Positions 49,018 through 58,400 of a stretch of 60,988 bases of DNA are shown in pieces. Below the pieces are notes generated by a model. It ran no database searches. It saw only the letters and a program-made list of their open reading frames with translations, and had not been told where the DNA came from. A program made the translations under genes and the position numbers. Source of the stretch: a virus; IMG/VR virus record IMGVR_UViG_3300031753_000298, positions 1 through 60,988 of that record; one strand, given 5' to 3'. The number at the start of each line of letters is the position of its first letter. Within the stretch, counting starts at the first letter, position 1.

Positions 49018-49990
49018 CGTTCTGCTGTTCCTTCACTTGCTTGTAAAATTCCGCGACGCCCGCATGCAATGCGGTCCCGATCTGCAGTTCGATCTGCTCC
49101 TCTTTGTCGCTGAAGAGACCATTGATCAAGCGGTACTTTTCGAGACACTGGGACGCGAGTGAGTACTGACTCGCGCTGATGATCACTACGTCCGGATCCG
49201 CGAGCTTTTCCGGATCGATATGGATCAAGGAGAGCTGCGTCGCTGGGTCGGTCGGGTCGAACTTCGCGATGGCTTTGTCGTTATCCTCAAGCACAGTCGG
49301 ATGCACATGCTTCGAGCAATACTTCCCGAAGAACTGGCACTCCCGATTGAAGCTGTGACACTGCATGCCGGGAAGCTGCCACGGAACCAGCCCGGACCGG
49401 CGTGCGCATCGGATCTGCGCCGCCTTCGCGCGATATCCGGCCGCGATATCTTCCAACTGTGCAGAACTGAACTCATACAGCTCCGGCGTGTCCGGATCGC
49501 TTGGATCCTTCGGCCAGAACCGGACCGGATTACTCTTCACCGCCGCACGGACCCGAACTCGGGGATTCTGCACAGAGAAGGAGTAGGACTCGCCGGCTTT
49601 GTCGTAGTAGGTGCCGCGGTTGAGCGCGAGAGCGTAGAGGGAGATTTGGGAGCCAGTCGAGATCTCCCGAATCCACACGGTTTCGTTCCACCAGGAGGTC
49701 TCGCGCCCCTTCGCGTCGCGGCGCGGCTCCTTCGCAGATTTCCATTCGTTGCCACGGATGCCGATGGAGTCCTGATCGATCAAATCTTGGACGCCGATCG
49801 CGACCGTTAGCTCGTCGAGCCACAGGACGAATCCGGTCTCGACCGCGAGGATCCGGTTCTGGGAGTCTTTGGCGCCGTGCGTGGAGATCCAGGCGTCAAC
49901 GAGGCCGGCGCCAGTCTCGCGCGCGACCGGGGAGATGTCGAGGGAGGCGATGCTCTGCACAATACGATTGAAGTCAATTTTTAGCGACAC
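49007..49990 (-). CDS. Fe-S PD-(D/E)XK nuclease (Cas4/RecB-like), apparently circularly permuted
   Basis: 327 residues. Found in this order: R-E-T-G (25-27 region), VETGF (50-54), AIGVQDLID (64-72, Asp 69), EWKSAKEP (82-89; E82-x-K84 in place of D-x-K), QISLYAL (Q115...Y119), Cys211, Cys218 and Cys225 as a C-x6-C-x6-C cluster, then IISASQYSLASQCLEKYRL (Cys282) and IGTALHAGVAEFY (His309). In Cas4/AddB-type proteins the SASQ...C-x2-KY and LH block comes first. The start is well supported (GTG with AAGAAGG, overlapping the upstream gene), so the order is real. Confidence 0.8.
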   Translation of the reverse strand: MSLKIDFNRIVQSIASLDISPVARETGAGLVDAWISTHGAKDSQNRILAVETGFVLWLDELTVAIGVQDLIDQDSIGIRGNEWKSAKEPRRDAKGRETSWWNETVWIREISTGSQISLYALALNRGTYYDKAGESYSFSVQNPRVRVRAAVKSNPVRFWPKDPSDPDTPELYEFSSAQLEDIAAGYRAKAAQIRCARRSGLVPWQLPGMQCHSFNRECQFFGKYCSKHVHPTVLEDNDKAIAKFDPTDPATQLSLIHIDPEKLADPDVVIISASQYSLASQCLEKYRLINGLFSDKEEQIELQIGTALHAGVAEFYKQVKEQQNVSN

Positions 49991-50180
49991 GAGCTGCCTT
50001 CTTTGGGCGGAGGCAGCATGAGCCGATCCAGCCGCGTTCAGAGATATAGACCCCAGGAGTAGGTTTTCGACAGGATGCGCAAGTATACTTGCCGGGCTGC
50101 CCGAACGGATTCCTTCTCAGCGGTCCGCCAGGCCACGCAGAATACCCCGATTTGCCCTGCAGAACCCCATTTCTAGCCAC
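49974..50180 (-). CDS. Small zinc-ribbon-like protein, 68 aa
   Basis: Overlaps the nuclease start. C-A-S-C-R-K-P-T-P-G-V-Y-I-S around residues 34-47 and a distal GSCC pair. Basic at both ends. Could bind DNA. Not recognised. Confidence 0.6.
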   Translation of the reverse strand: MARNGVLQGKSGYSAWPGGPLRRNPFGQPGKYTCASCRKPTPGVYISERGWIGSCCLRPKKAARVAKN

Positions 50181-50358
50181 GTGAGTGCTCCATTTGAGTA
50201 GTTTTGAGTTCCTTCACAGGAATCGCTATTTTGTGAGGTGTGACGCCTTTATAGGCCGCGATAGGCTGCACAGAAGCTAAGCCGTTCTCATCAATGGATT
50301 TAAGATAACCCGTGCGCCATCCATCCGCGAAATATTGCACCAGATCTCCCGGCTTCAT
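50173..50358 (-). CDS. Small hypothetical protein, 61 aa
   Basis: Opens MKPGDLVQYFADGWRTGYLKSI, a beta-barrel-like fold similar to the small KOW-type protein at 60212. Overlaps both neighbours. One CTGTGCAG copy. Confidence 0.6.
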   Translation of the reverse strand: MKPGDLVQYFADGWRTGYLKSIDENGLASVQPIAAYKGVTPHKIAIPVKELKTTQMEHSRG

Positions 50359-50576
50359 CCCGCAAACCCGTCCGCTTGATCAGTCGGGTTCGTGGCGTCC
50401 ATCCGCTCGGCCGCAAGCCTGAGCAATGCCGCGGCGCCCTGGTTCCGAATGTGTCCGTTCACCGACCCGGACCAGATCCGAGTCTGATTGATCCAGAGCG
50501 TGCATTCGTAATCGGCGGTCCCGTCCTCGCGCGCTAGGCCGCTCGGGGTGACGTTGTGCGCGGTGAAGATTAGCAT
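50355..50576 (-). CDS. Small hypothetical protein, 73 aa
   Basis: ATGA overlap. Beta-rich N-terminus (MLIFTAHNVTPSG, YECTLWINQTRIWSGSV) and a helical C-terminus (AAALLRLAAERM). Not recognised. Confidence 0.6.
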   Translation of the reverse strand: MLIFTAHNVTPSGLAREDGTADYECTLWINQTRIWSGSVNGHIRNQGAAALLRLAAERMDATNPTDQADGFAG

Positions 50577-50782
50577 GAGGGGTCCGGCACCTTATCGTAG
50601 ACACCCTCTTCGAATTCTGCGCGGGCGAGATTATCGAGGGCTTTGTGCCGAGCGTACGCATCGAGCACATACGCGATCTTCTGCACAGGAGTGAAGACAA
50701 GCATTTGCGCGAGGAGCTGGCCGGCAGGCGTGCCCCAGTGGAGCTGAAAATCAATCCAATCTTTCGTGTTCTGTGCAGACAT
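50570..50782 (-). CDS. Small hypothetical protein, 70 aa
   Basis: ATG at 50782 chosen: an (AG)7 purine tract 9 bases upstream could serve as ribosome binding site, and the longer in-frame start lies beyond it. Helical (DWIDFQLHWGTPAGQLLAQML). Starts MSAQ, where one CTGTGCAG copy lies. Not recognised. Confidence 0.55.
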   Translation of the reverse strand: MSAQNTKDWIDFQLHWGTPAGQLLAQMLVFTPVQKIAYVLDAYARHKALDNLARAEFEEGVYDKVPDPSC

Positions 50783-50802
50783 GAAGGAAACTCTCTCTCT
50801 CT

Positions 50803-50904
50803 CTAGCCGCAAAAATGGAACAGCGCTGCGACTCCGCCCAATAGCACAATCCATGTAATAATTCGTACGAACTCAGTGAGGGCAGATTCTAGGTCGGGAC
50901 TCAT
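50803..50904 (-). CDS. Tiny membrane peptide, 33 aa
   Basis: Short polar start (MSPDLESALTEFVR) and one membrane span (IITWIVLLGGVAALFHF). Purine-rich GAGAG lies upstream. Its TAG stop is formed with the (CT)7 repeat. First gene after the promoter at 50993. Confidence 0.4.
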   Translation of the reverse strand: MSPDLESALTEFVRIITWIVLLGGVAALFHFCG

Positions 50905-50925
50905 TCACAACTCTCATTCAGAACC

Positions 50926-50968
50926 AAGGCTCAGGCGCAATGTGTTATCGGCAACGCGTCTGAGCCTT
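50926..50968 (-). other. Leader hairpin of the leftward operon
   Basis: AAGGCTCAG (50926-50934) and CTGAGCCTT (50960-50968) are exact complements with a 25-base loop. It lies between the promoter at 50993 and the first small gene. No T-run. Confidence 0.5.
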
Positions 50969-50992
50969 AATCGGAGGTCAACAATTGAGTGC

Positions 50993-51021
50993 ATTATAAC
51001 GCGAGATGAGTAATTCCGCAA
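50993..51021 (-). promoter_or_regulatory. Leftward promoter P5 (sigma70-like)
   Basis: TTGCGG (51016-51021), 17-base spacer, TATAAT (50993-50998). The -10 context (CTCGCGT before, GCACTCA after) is nearly identical to P4. It faces left, away from the RepA-like gene's promoter, so the two form a divergent control region of about 150 bases. Confidence 0.75.
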
Positions 51022-51177
51022 GTTAATTGAGCCGAGGACCGTCTGGCTGAAGATAGGGCAGCGGGGGCGGGATATGTGAGAGAGAACTGCAGACGGTCTC
51101 TCTGACTCAATGCGTAGAGGATAGCACAAACCCGAACGCTTAGTTCTGGACCTCGGGTATAATTCGACTTCTCGCCT

Positions 51178-52146
51178 ATGAAATCCGAACTCATTCGAGC
51201 CACAAGAGCACGGTTGGCCTCTATGAAGAACAGTCCTTTTGTTGTGCAGAACTTAATCGCGGTTGGCTCAGTAAACATGCTGGTTGGAGACAGCAACGCT
51301 GGCAAAACGCCGTTCGCGATGCAGCTCGCGTTATGCGTAGCGGCGGGGATCCCGTTCCTCGGGCTGAAAACGACGCCGGGCCTCGTGCTCTACTTTGACT
51401 TCGAGAACGGGGTCGAGAAGATGATGGAGCTGTACGATCGGGTGCGTGAGGGGCTAGGGATTGCAGAGGATCTCGACACGTTCCGTCTTCTCTACTCTGG
51501 CACACGCGACGAGATCGCGAGCGATGTGCGGGAAGGTAAGCCGAGCCTGATCATCATCGATACCATGCGGTCCTTCAATCCAGACACAGAGGAAAGCAAC
51601 ACAAAGGCCGCGAACGTCATGCGTTGGCTCAAGAATCTGTCTCATGTGAACAACGGAAACGGTACGTCGTCTCTATTCCTGCATCACCCCAAAAAGGATC
51701 AGGAGAAACATGAGCGTCCAAGTCTCGACTCGACCGGCCCGATGCAGCACTGGCTTAGTTTCGTGGCTGGTGCCTCGGCGATCGTGAATCAATCCGACAC
51801 TCGGATAGGATTCGAGGCTTACGAGTCCGGCCAGGCTGAAGCAATCGTGCGCGCCACGCGCCGCGGCGAAGGAGAGTTCGGGCCGCTCAAGCTCGGCCGG
51901 ATCCGCCAGGACCAGAGCGGAGACGAATTAGCATACGTACAGATCACCGGAAAGTCGCTCTTGGGCCAGAAGTATCGCGAGGCACTGGGTCATCTACCCG
52001 AGGAGTTTCATTTCACAGACGCAGTTAAGTTGTTGGGCTGGAACAAGAAAGCCGTGTCGAACCTGCTACGAACTCTCATCTCTTCAGGGCTGCTTGAGAA
52101 GCTAGGGAAGCTAAAAACAGCCACTAAATACAAGAAAACACAATAG
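51178..52146 (+). CDS. RepA-like hexameric helicase / AAA_25 ATPase
   Basis: 322 residues, the only rightward gene in this region. Walker A VGDSNAGKTPFAMQLAL, LVLYFDFENG, Walker B PSLIIIDTMRSFN, SSLFLHHPKKD (motif 3-type), then a C-terminal winged-helix-like end (FTDAVKLLGWNKKAVSNLLRTLI). RepA-type proteins unwind DNA at plasmid and phage origins. TATAAT (51158-51163) lies 15 bases before the ATG, so the transcript has a very short leader; -35 is weak. An iteron-rich stretch follows immediately. Confidence 0.8.
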   Translation: MKSELIRATRARLASMKNSPFVVQNLIAVGSVNMLVGDSNAGKTPFAMQLALCVAAGIPFLGLKTTPGLVLYFDFENGVEKMMELYDRVREGLGIAEDLDTFRLLYSGTRDEIASDVREGKPSLIIIDTMRSFNPDTEESNTKAANVMRWLKNLSHVNNGNGTSSLFLHHPKKDQEKHERPSLDSTGPMQHWLSFVAGASAIVNQSDTRIGFEAYESGQAEAIVRATRRGEGEFGPLKLGRIRQDQSGDELAYVQITGKSLLGQKYREALGHLPEEFHFTDAVKLLGWNKKAVSNLLRTLISSGLLEKLGKLKTATKYKKTQ

Positions 52147-52186
52147 ATAACTCTCTCCTATAGAAGAAGGTGGGTAGGGGGAAATA

Positions 52187-52912
<726 letters not shown>

Positions 52913-52916
<4 letters not shown>

Positions 52917-53245
52917 TTCTGCCTCCGAGCGTATTCCAGAGCGGCTTGCCATACTTGCTCACGGTTTGCCCAATATGGCAAAAGTTTGTTGTTCTTACAA
53001 AATACTAGGAACGCTTTCCGGTCTTCCTCGGGCGAAGGGGAATAAACAGTTAGCGGCTCGTCGGTAATCAGCACCGTACCCGGAGCCGCGCCTTTACTCA
53101 CTGTGATTACTGGAGTCAGGATGGGCTGTGGGTCAGCCAAAGAATAAGAATTGTCTGGGTGTCGGACATAGTAGCTTGGTTGCATGTGTACCGATGGCGG
53201 GGCTGAAGGCATATCGTAGATGCTGTGTGGCGGGACGGTGGTCAT
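52913..53245 (-). CDS. Hypothetical protein, 110 aa
   Basis: ATGA overlap with both neighbours. Pro/Ser-rich N-terminal half and helical C-terminal half (EEDRKAFLVFCKNNKLLPYWANREQVWQ). Not recognised. Confidence 0.6.
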
Positions 53246-53403
53246 TGATGCTCCCCTGTTTCTTTCTTCTGCACAGACAAAAGCAGCGCGATCTCCCAGA
53301 GACCTAACATGATCTGGGAAAGGATCCGATCCTGCGTAGAATACGATCCGTCCGCGAGAGCGTGCAGGTTATCAATCTTCCTCTCGATCTCAGTTGATTC
53401 CAT
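53242..53403 (-). CDS. Small hypothetical protein, 53 aa
   Basis: ATG at 53403, 14-base overlap with the gene upstream and ATGA overlap downstream. Helical (ESTEIERKIDNLHALADG, QIMLGLWEIALLLSVQKK). One CTGTGCAG copy. Not recognised. Confidence 0.6.
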   Translation of the reverse strand: MESTEIERKIDNLHALADGSYSTQDRILSQIMLGLWEIALLLSVQKKETGEHQ

Positions 53404-53647
53404 ATTTCGGCTCCTTGAACTCTATTCGTTCCCCTGTCTCCGTGTTCTCCATCCCCTGCACCACGTTGCTCGCGGTCCGCCGCGCATAGTCCGCAGCGTA
53501 CTCCGTAACCAATATGCGCGCGAGACAAAACTTCGTGATACCACTCATCTGCTGGGCAGACAACTCGGCCCCTAACTCGGTCGTCCCGCTCGCAATCCGG
53601 ATGAGGGTGCAGGTTAGCTTGTCATAATCAGGATCGACGTATTTCAT
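53390..53647 (-). CDS. Hypothetical protein, 85 aa
   Basis: Coupled to both neighbours by overlap. Helical with a central ITKFCLARILVTEYAADYARR. Acidic C-terminus. Not recognised. Confidence 0.65.
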   Translation of the reverse strand: MKYVDPDYDKLTCTLIRIASGTTELGAELSAQQMSGITKFCLARILVTEYAADYARRTASNVVQGMENTETGERIEFKEPKYGIN

Positions 53648-54132
53648 TGCACCCCTCCCGCCCCGAAACCCTGCACGTGCAGTTTTGCGTGCAGCTCCTG
53701 CTCCTTTCGGATCCGCTCAAACTCTTCCGTGCGCATCCGGGCCTCCTTTACCTGTAACGCCCCAAACTCCACATTGGTCTCGTCTACTTTAGCGAGCGTG
53801 CGGAGCCGCGCGAGATACGCCGTCGCGAGTTCGTACACCACGAGTTCCGCGTTCGCTATCCCCACGAGCGAGCCGAGCGTGACGGCCGCCCAGAGTTCGA
53901 GAGAGGATCCGGCCTGCACAAGAAGGAAGGGTTCGTAGCGGTAGAGGAAGAACGTGAGCCAGGCGGAAGTCCAGACGCTGAAGCAAAATGAGCAAGTCAG
54001 AAAGTAAGCGAGCTTGCGACTCCAGAAGTACGTGCGTGAGCGTGCCCAGTTGCGGACTTCCAGGGAGACCTCTTCTTTGGTTTGAATCCGCGTGATAACG
54101 GCGACGAGTGTGGCGAGAGCGAGTAGGTTCAT
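53644..54132 (-). CDS. DUF1360-like membrane protein, 162 aa
   Basis: ATG at 54132 with AGGACAACGAAC upstream. Short N-terminal span (LLALATLVAVITR), then LAYFLTCSFCFSVWTSAWLTFFL, a C-x2-C/F-x-x-W hallmark of the DUF1360 family, a second span (LWAAVTLGSLVGIANAELVVYEL) and a polar coiled C-terminal tail. Phage versions are small inner-membrane proteins of unknown role, sometimes suspected in exclusion. Confidence 0.7.
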   Translation of the reverse strand: MNLLALATLVAVITRIQTKEEVSLEVRNWARSRTYFWSRKLAYFLTCSFCFSVWTSAWLTFFLYRYEPFLLVQAGSSLELWAAVTLGSLVGIANAELVVYELATAYLARLRTLAKVDETNVEFGALQVKEARMRTEEFERIRKEQELHAKLHVQGFGAGGVQ

Positions 54133-54245
54133 TGTTCGTTGTCCTTCCGAGTCTTGGCTGCGAGAAACCCTGTGAAGATGCCTAGAAGCCAGCAAATAAG
54201 AGCGATCGCTGTGCATTCATTGTCACTGATCATCCGTTCAATCAT
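54129..54245 (-). CDS. Tiny membrane peptide, 38 aa
   Basis: ATGA overlap upstream and downstream. Acidic start (MIERMISDNECTA), one membrane span (IALICWLLGIFTGFLAA) and a basic tail. Function unknown. Confidence 0.55.
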   Translation of the reverse strand: MIERMISDNECTAIALICWLLGIFTGFLAAKTRKDNEQ

Positions 54246-54400
54246 TGTGTCAGCTCCAGAAGATCGCAAAGCGCAATCAGAATCTTGCACGCGCGGCGTT
54301 CAGGCGTTGTGTTGTAAACATCGTTGCGAACGAACGGATGCTGATCCGCAAGATATACGCTCGCATGTTTGAGAACAAGGAGCGCGTCGTATACGCTCAC
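54242..54400 (-). CDS. Small hypothetical protein, 52 aa
   Basis: GTG start overlaps the previous stop (GTGA); ends in an ATGA overlap. Mostly helical (VYDALLVLKHASVYLAD, CKILIALCDLLEL). Not recognised. Confidence 0.55.
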   Translation of the reverse strand: MSVYDALLVLKHASVYLADQHPFVRNDVYNTTPERRACKILIALCDLLELTQ

Positions 54401-54624
54401 AACATTCTCTCCTGTGCAGGCAGATCGTTCACGAACCGCATGAGGTTGTACATTTTGATGATTTGCCGGACCGTTAACTTGCGCCCGGTCGGAAGATCAA
54501 TCTTTGTGTCCCACACGCCCCGATCGGCGAGCTGCAGCACCATCTTGATGAGTTGCGCGCTCGTGTCGCACGTGCGGACCTGGCGCTCGGCTTGTTCGAT
54601 TTCGGAGGTAAGGTAGCGGCTCAC
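54397..54624 (-). CDS. Small hypothetical protein, 75 aa
   Basis: GTG start with AAGGAG upstream, coupled to the end of the gene before it. Helical (EIEQAERQVRTCDTSAQLIKMVLQLADRG) with a basic centre (PTGRKLTVRQIIKM). Not recognised. Confidence 0.6.
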   Translation of the reverse strand: MSRYLTSEIEQAERQVRTCDTSAQLIKMVLQLADRGVWDTKIDLPTGRKLTVRQIIKMYNLMRFVNDLPAQERML

Positions 54625-55031
54625 TTGTACTCCTTGAGTGTTCGATCTTCTGTGCAGAAGAGAACGTTTCCGTTAGATCGCGCCGCTATATCCCCATCCT
54701 TCTTCTTCGCTCGCCCTGCTCGTTCTCCCACTCTTTCTGGGCGCGTTGAAGGAACGGAGAGGTCAGGACGGCCCGATACAGACTTCTGCAAGCGTGACAA
54801 TACTGGAGAGCGGTCCGGGCGACCATGCTTAGGGTCACGCACTCTTCGCACCCGCACAGAAGATCCATTGGGGCGCGGCAACTCTTGCACTCGCGATCGC
54901 CGGGAAGAAGGGGCGGTTTCATGAGAGGATTTTACTCCTCCCACCGCACGCGAATATTCCTCATCCGTGATCGGCCGGCGCCAGGGTTTCGCGGATTCGT
55001 TTATTGAAGAGTTGTGACTATTTTGGCCCAT
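54621..55031 (-). CDS. Hypothetical polar protein, 136 aa, overlapping another frame
   Basis: ATG overlaps the gene before it by 14 bases and its stop makes a GTGA overlap with the next, exactly the packing seen throughout this operon. Opens MGQNSHNSSINESAKPWRRP and is Arg/Lys-rich later. A second reading frame (54686-54922) with a strong ribosome binding site and a Cys-rich product lies inside it; one or both may be used. Confidence 0.45.
   Translation of the reverse strand: MGQNSHNSSINESAKPWRRPITDEEYSRAVGGVKSSHETAPSSRRSRVQELPRPNGSSVRVRRVRDPKHGRPDRSPVLSRLQKSVSGRPDLSVPSTRPERVGERAGRAKKKDGDIAARSNGNVLFCTEDRTLKEYK
54686..54922 (-). CDS. Cys-rich zinc protein nested in another frame, 78 aa
   Basis: GGGAGGAG lies 11 bases before the ATG. 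The product has CKSC, CGCEEC and CHAC, a convincing zinc-binding set, and an Arg-rich end. It overlaps 54621-55031 completely in a different frame. The Cys pattern makes chance unlikely. Confidence 0.55.
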   Translation of the reverse strand: MKPPLLPGDRECKSCRAPMDLLCGCEECVTLSMVARTALQYCHACRSLYRAVLTSPFLQRAQKEWENEQGERRRRMGI

Positions 55032-55119
55032 GTTGATTCCACCAATCTCTCACGCACGCCCGCAACTCTCCGTAAAACACTCCGAAGAGAATGATCATAA
55101 TTGCGAAGCGCCAGTTCAT
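55018..55119 (-). CDS. Tiny membrane peptide, 33 aa
   Basis: ATGA overlap with the gene upstream and a 14-base overlap downstream. One short span (FAIMIILFGVFYG) followed by ELRACVRDWWNQ. Function unknown. Confidence 0.5.
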   Translation of the reverse strand: MNWRFAIMIILFGVFYGELRACVRDWWNQHGPK

Positions 55120-55301
55120 ATACGCCGCAACAGCCCCCGAAGCGCCCGGAACGGCCACGCTATTGTCCAGAGCATCAGGCCCATTCCGTCCGCGCGAGAC
55201 GCGACGAAATAGTCCGCAGTGCTCGGATGCGGGATGTACAAGGTGCCAATCCGTCGATACGGCGGTACCAAGGGCTTACGTTTGCGCTTACAAGTCTTCA
55301 T
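55116..55301 (-). CDS. First gene of the leftward small-gene operon, 61 aa
   Basis: ATG at 55301 with CAGGACAA upstream; longer in-frame starts pass through the promoter region and are rejected. Basic start (MKTCKRKRKPLVPPYRR) and a hydrophobic C-terminus (GLMLWTIAWPFRALRGLL). It is divergent from the RHS gene. Confidence 0.55.
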   Translation of the reverse strand: MKTCKRKRKPLVPPYRRIGTLYIPHPSTADYFVASRADGMGLMLWTIAWPFRALRGLLRRI

Positions 55302-55349
55302 TTGTCCTGTGCAGAGGGGAGGGCCGAACTTTATTCTCTCAACATGCGC

Positions 55350-55379
55350 ATTCTCGCTCAATTTAGGCTTGCGTGTCAA
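55350..55379 (-). promoter_or_regulatory. Leftward promoter P6b (divergent from RHS promoter)
   Basis: TTGACA (55374-55379 on the reverse strand), 18-base spacer, GAGAAT (55350-55355). It overlaps the rightward RHS promoter, so the two would compete or be co-regulated. Operator O5 lies 18 bases upstream of its -35. Confidence 0.55.
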
Positions 55380-55396
55380 GAAAAATCGCGTATAAT
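55369..55396 (+). promoter_or_regulatory. Rightward RHS promoter P6
   Basis: TTGCGT (55369-55374), 16-base spacer, TATAAT (55391-55396), with the phage-type TCGCG just before -10. Operator O5 begins one base after -10 and covers the transcription start, a typical repression geometry. Confidence 0.75.
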
Positions 55397-55397
55397 A

Positions 55398-55410
55398 TGT
55401 CAAATTGACA
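55398..55410. promoter_or_regulatory. Operator O5 (TGTCA-N3-TGACA dyad) at the RHS promoter
   Basis: TGTCAAATTGACA, inverted in flank orientation relative to O1 (ATAT before, CGTT after). A half-site TGTCAAG lies in the promoter spacer (55374-55380). This ties the RHS gene to the same regulator as the phage operons. Confidence 0.7.
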
Positions 55411-55484
55411 CGTTCGAATTACACGTGCTGGGCCGCCCAGCATTGAATCTCAAAGTGAGACACACAAACCAGAGGAATTTATCT

Positions 55485-58400
55485 ATGAAAACACTTAAGA
55501 TTTTAGGGCTGATGCTGATTTGCTTGATTGGAGCTCAGTTCGTCTCAGCTCAGGCCAACACCGGCTTCCCTCAGCACGGAACGTTCTCAAACGCTGGCGG
55601 CGGTATCGACACGATTGATTTGTCTAGTCTTAACGTTCACCTTTCTTTGCCTCTACGAAGTTTGAGCGCTGGCGATATGCCTGCGGTGGCAAAGCTAGTG
55701 GTGGACAATTCCGCTATACCCATCTCGTCTCCATTCCACTATCAATGGAACCCAGGTCTCCAGATAAATCCGAACACAATCGCATATCTCGGTAACAACA
55801 GTCCTTCCGGTTGGAAATGCGTGAACGGGCCGTTTACCGTATCCGGTGTCGTAGATTCAAACAACACGTTTCACAGCACCCCTCCTCTGACTGTGGCGTG
55901 CGGTAATTCAGGGACGACCACGCCAGGTACCGATGGATGGTCGTTAGAAGGAACGTTGAGTACTACTGGTGTGTGGACGACATTGACGGGCACCGATCCG
56001 GCAGGGAATGTATACAGCTTATTCCCCGGAACAAGTGTGACCGATCCGCATGGGAACAAAATTCAAGGATACTTTGATGTCAATTTTTGTCTCCAAGCCC
56101 GGTCATGTGGACCGCCGAACGGAGTAACATATTCCGGTTCTTTGACTGACGCCGCTAATGCCACAGTGCTGACTTCCTCGTCATCCATTGCATCGTTGAC
56201 GCCAACGGTGACTTACCCAGACGTGAACGGTGCTTCACAACCGATTACGTTGACCTATGGCCTATACAACGAGGACGCTTACTTTGGGTGCGCTGGAGAA
56301 ACGGACTATTGGGCTTCTGGCTTTGCAAATTATCTTCTAACCAGAGTAGCTTTTCCTGATGGTTCGTTCTACTCATTTGGGTATGAGCCAACGTTCAACC
56401 ATTCGACATTTACGACTGGACGTATCGCGTCTGTGACTCTTCCAACCGGCGGAATCATTCGATACGATTATTCAACCTATGGTACACACGGTCAGAATTG
56501 CAATCTCCAGCAGACTGCGGGATTCACGAAGACCACGCCGGACGGTGTGTGGAAGTTTGATAACTCCACGGGCACGAATGCGGCTCAGCACAACGTCACA
56601 GTGACCGCTCCTGATGGGACTTACACCGGATACAACTTCGATTACGAGTTTGAAACCTTGCGCCTGACCAAAACTGCTGTTGGCGGCACGACGCTCTCTA
56701 CAGTTACTACCTGCTACAACAATAATTTCACTGGATGCGCCACGTACAGCGGTCTGACAAATGGGCAAGCTATCACGCAAAAAAATGTCTACACCGACAT
56801 CGGTGCTTCGGCAGGCGCGGCCCAGGTCCAAACAAACTATGATTCCTATGGCCGGTTGACCGACGTTCGCAATTATGATTTTGGGCAGGGAGCAAATAAC
56901 TACGCCACGCATACCGCGCTTGTTTACGGTTCCTATAGCGGTGGCGTCTGCAATGCACTCACCGGCATCTTGAATCGTGTGTGCAGCACCACGGTTTTTG
57001 ATAGCTCTTCGCACATCCTGTCCTATGGTCTAGGTGTGTTCAATGCCTCGGGAGACCAAACACAACATCAGCAATTGGTCTCGGGTAACACCTATCTCAT
57101 TAGTTCCGCCTCGTACAACGCCAACGGAACCCTGCACACGACTACGGATGTTAACGGCACGATCACGAATTACACGCAGGGCGATTGTGGAGGGTTCTTT
57201 CCGACCGGCATCGCTGCTGGAGGAGTATCTCGATTCTTCGCTTGGGATTGCAATGGTGAAGTCATAAAGGCCGTAAATGACGGCAACGGTAATCCCGCGA
57301 CAGTGATCACCCATGCCGATCCTCTATGGCGACCTGATTCTGTGACTGATCCAACAGGAGCGCTAACCAGCTTCTCCTATACACCCACAAGCAGCACGTC
57401 ATCCATGTTGTTCGGGTTGAACTCACAAAACACGAGTGTGGTGACACTAGATTCGATGGGCCGTCCGTTCGACACGCAAGTTAAGAACGGGAGCACTTAC
57501 AAAACCTTCACGAGTGCGTATGATGTGAACGGGCGACCTTCTTCAACAACCCAACCGTGTTCTGTGGCTCTGGGTGCATCGTGCCCAACGGTCGAAACCA
57601 CACAGACGTATGACGGACTTAATCGACCCCTTGTGACCACAACCGCTGCGGGCGGAACCATAACGAACACGTACGCAGGGCGCGACGTATTGACTACACT
57701 CGGCCCGGCATCCACGGGAGAGAACGTCAAGAGTAAGCAGTACGAGTATGACGGGCTGGGTCGGTTGCTCTCCGTTTGCGAGATTAGCTCGATGACCGGC
57801 TCGGGTCCGTGCGGCCAGGATAGCGGCGGCACAGGGTTCCGAACAAGCTACACATATGATCCGCTGGGCCGGTTGCTGACTGTAACGCAAGGGGCGCAGA
57901 CTCGCACCTATGGCCCATACGACGGCCTGGGCCGGATGTCCCAAGAGATCAATCCAGAGAACGGAACGACCACCTACACCTACGATACAGCAGGCTGCTC
58001 AGGTACATCTAACGGCGATTTAGTTCGGCAAGCGGACGCCGTAGGCAACGTTACTTGCTACCACTACGACAATCTGCACAGAGTCACGTCTGTTACTTAT
58101 AGTGGCCCGTACCTCGCAAACACTCCCAGCAAAACGTTTGTGTATGACGCGGCGACTGTGAATGGACAGACTATGCAGAATGTCAACGGCCGTCTTGCCG
58201 AGGCTTACACAGGTGCTCGGGCTACGGACGAAGGCTTCAGCTACACAGCGCGAGGGGAGCTGGCCGACTACTACCAATCCAGCCCAACCTCGGGCGGTTT
58301 CTATCACACTGTGCAGAGCTACTGGCCGAACGGAACACTCGCGAGTATCTCCGGCGTCGGACTCCCGATCATTAACTACGGCGATATGGATGGGAGCGGC

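Noticed and set aside
55101-55484. Upstream extension of the RHS reading frame
   Set aside because: It passes through two promoters and an operator and covers a leftward small-gene operon; the signal peptide begins at 55485.
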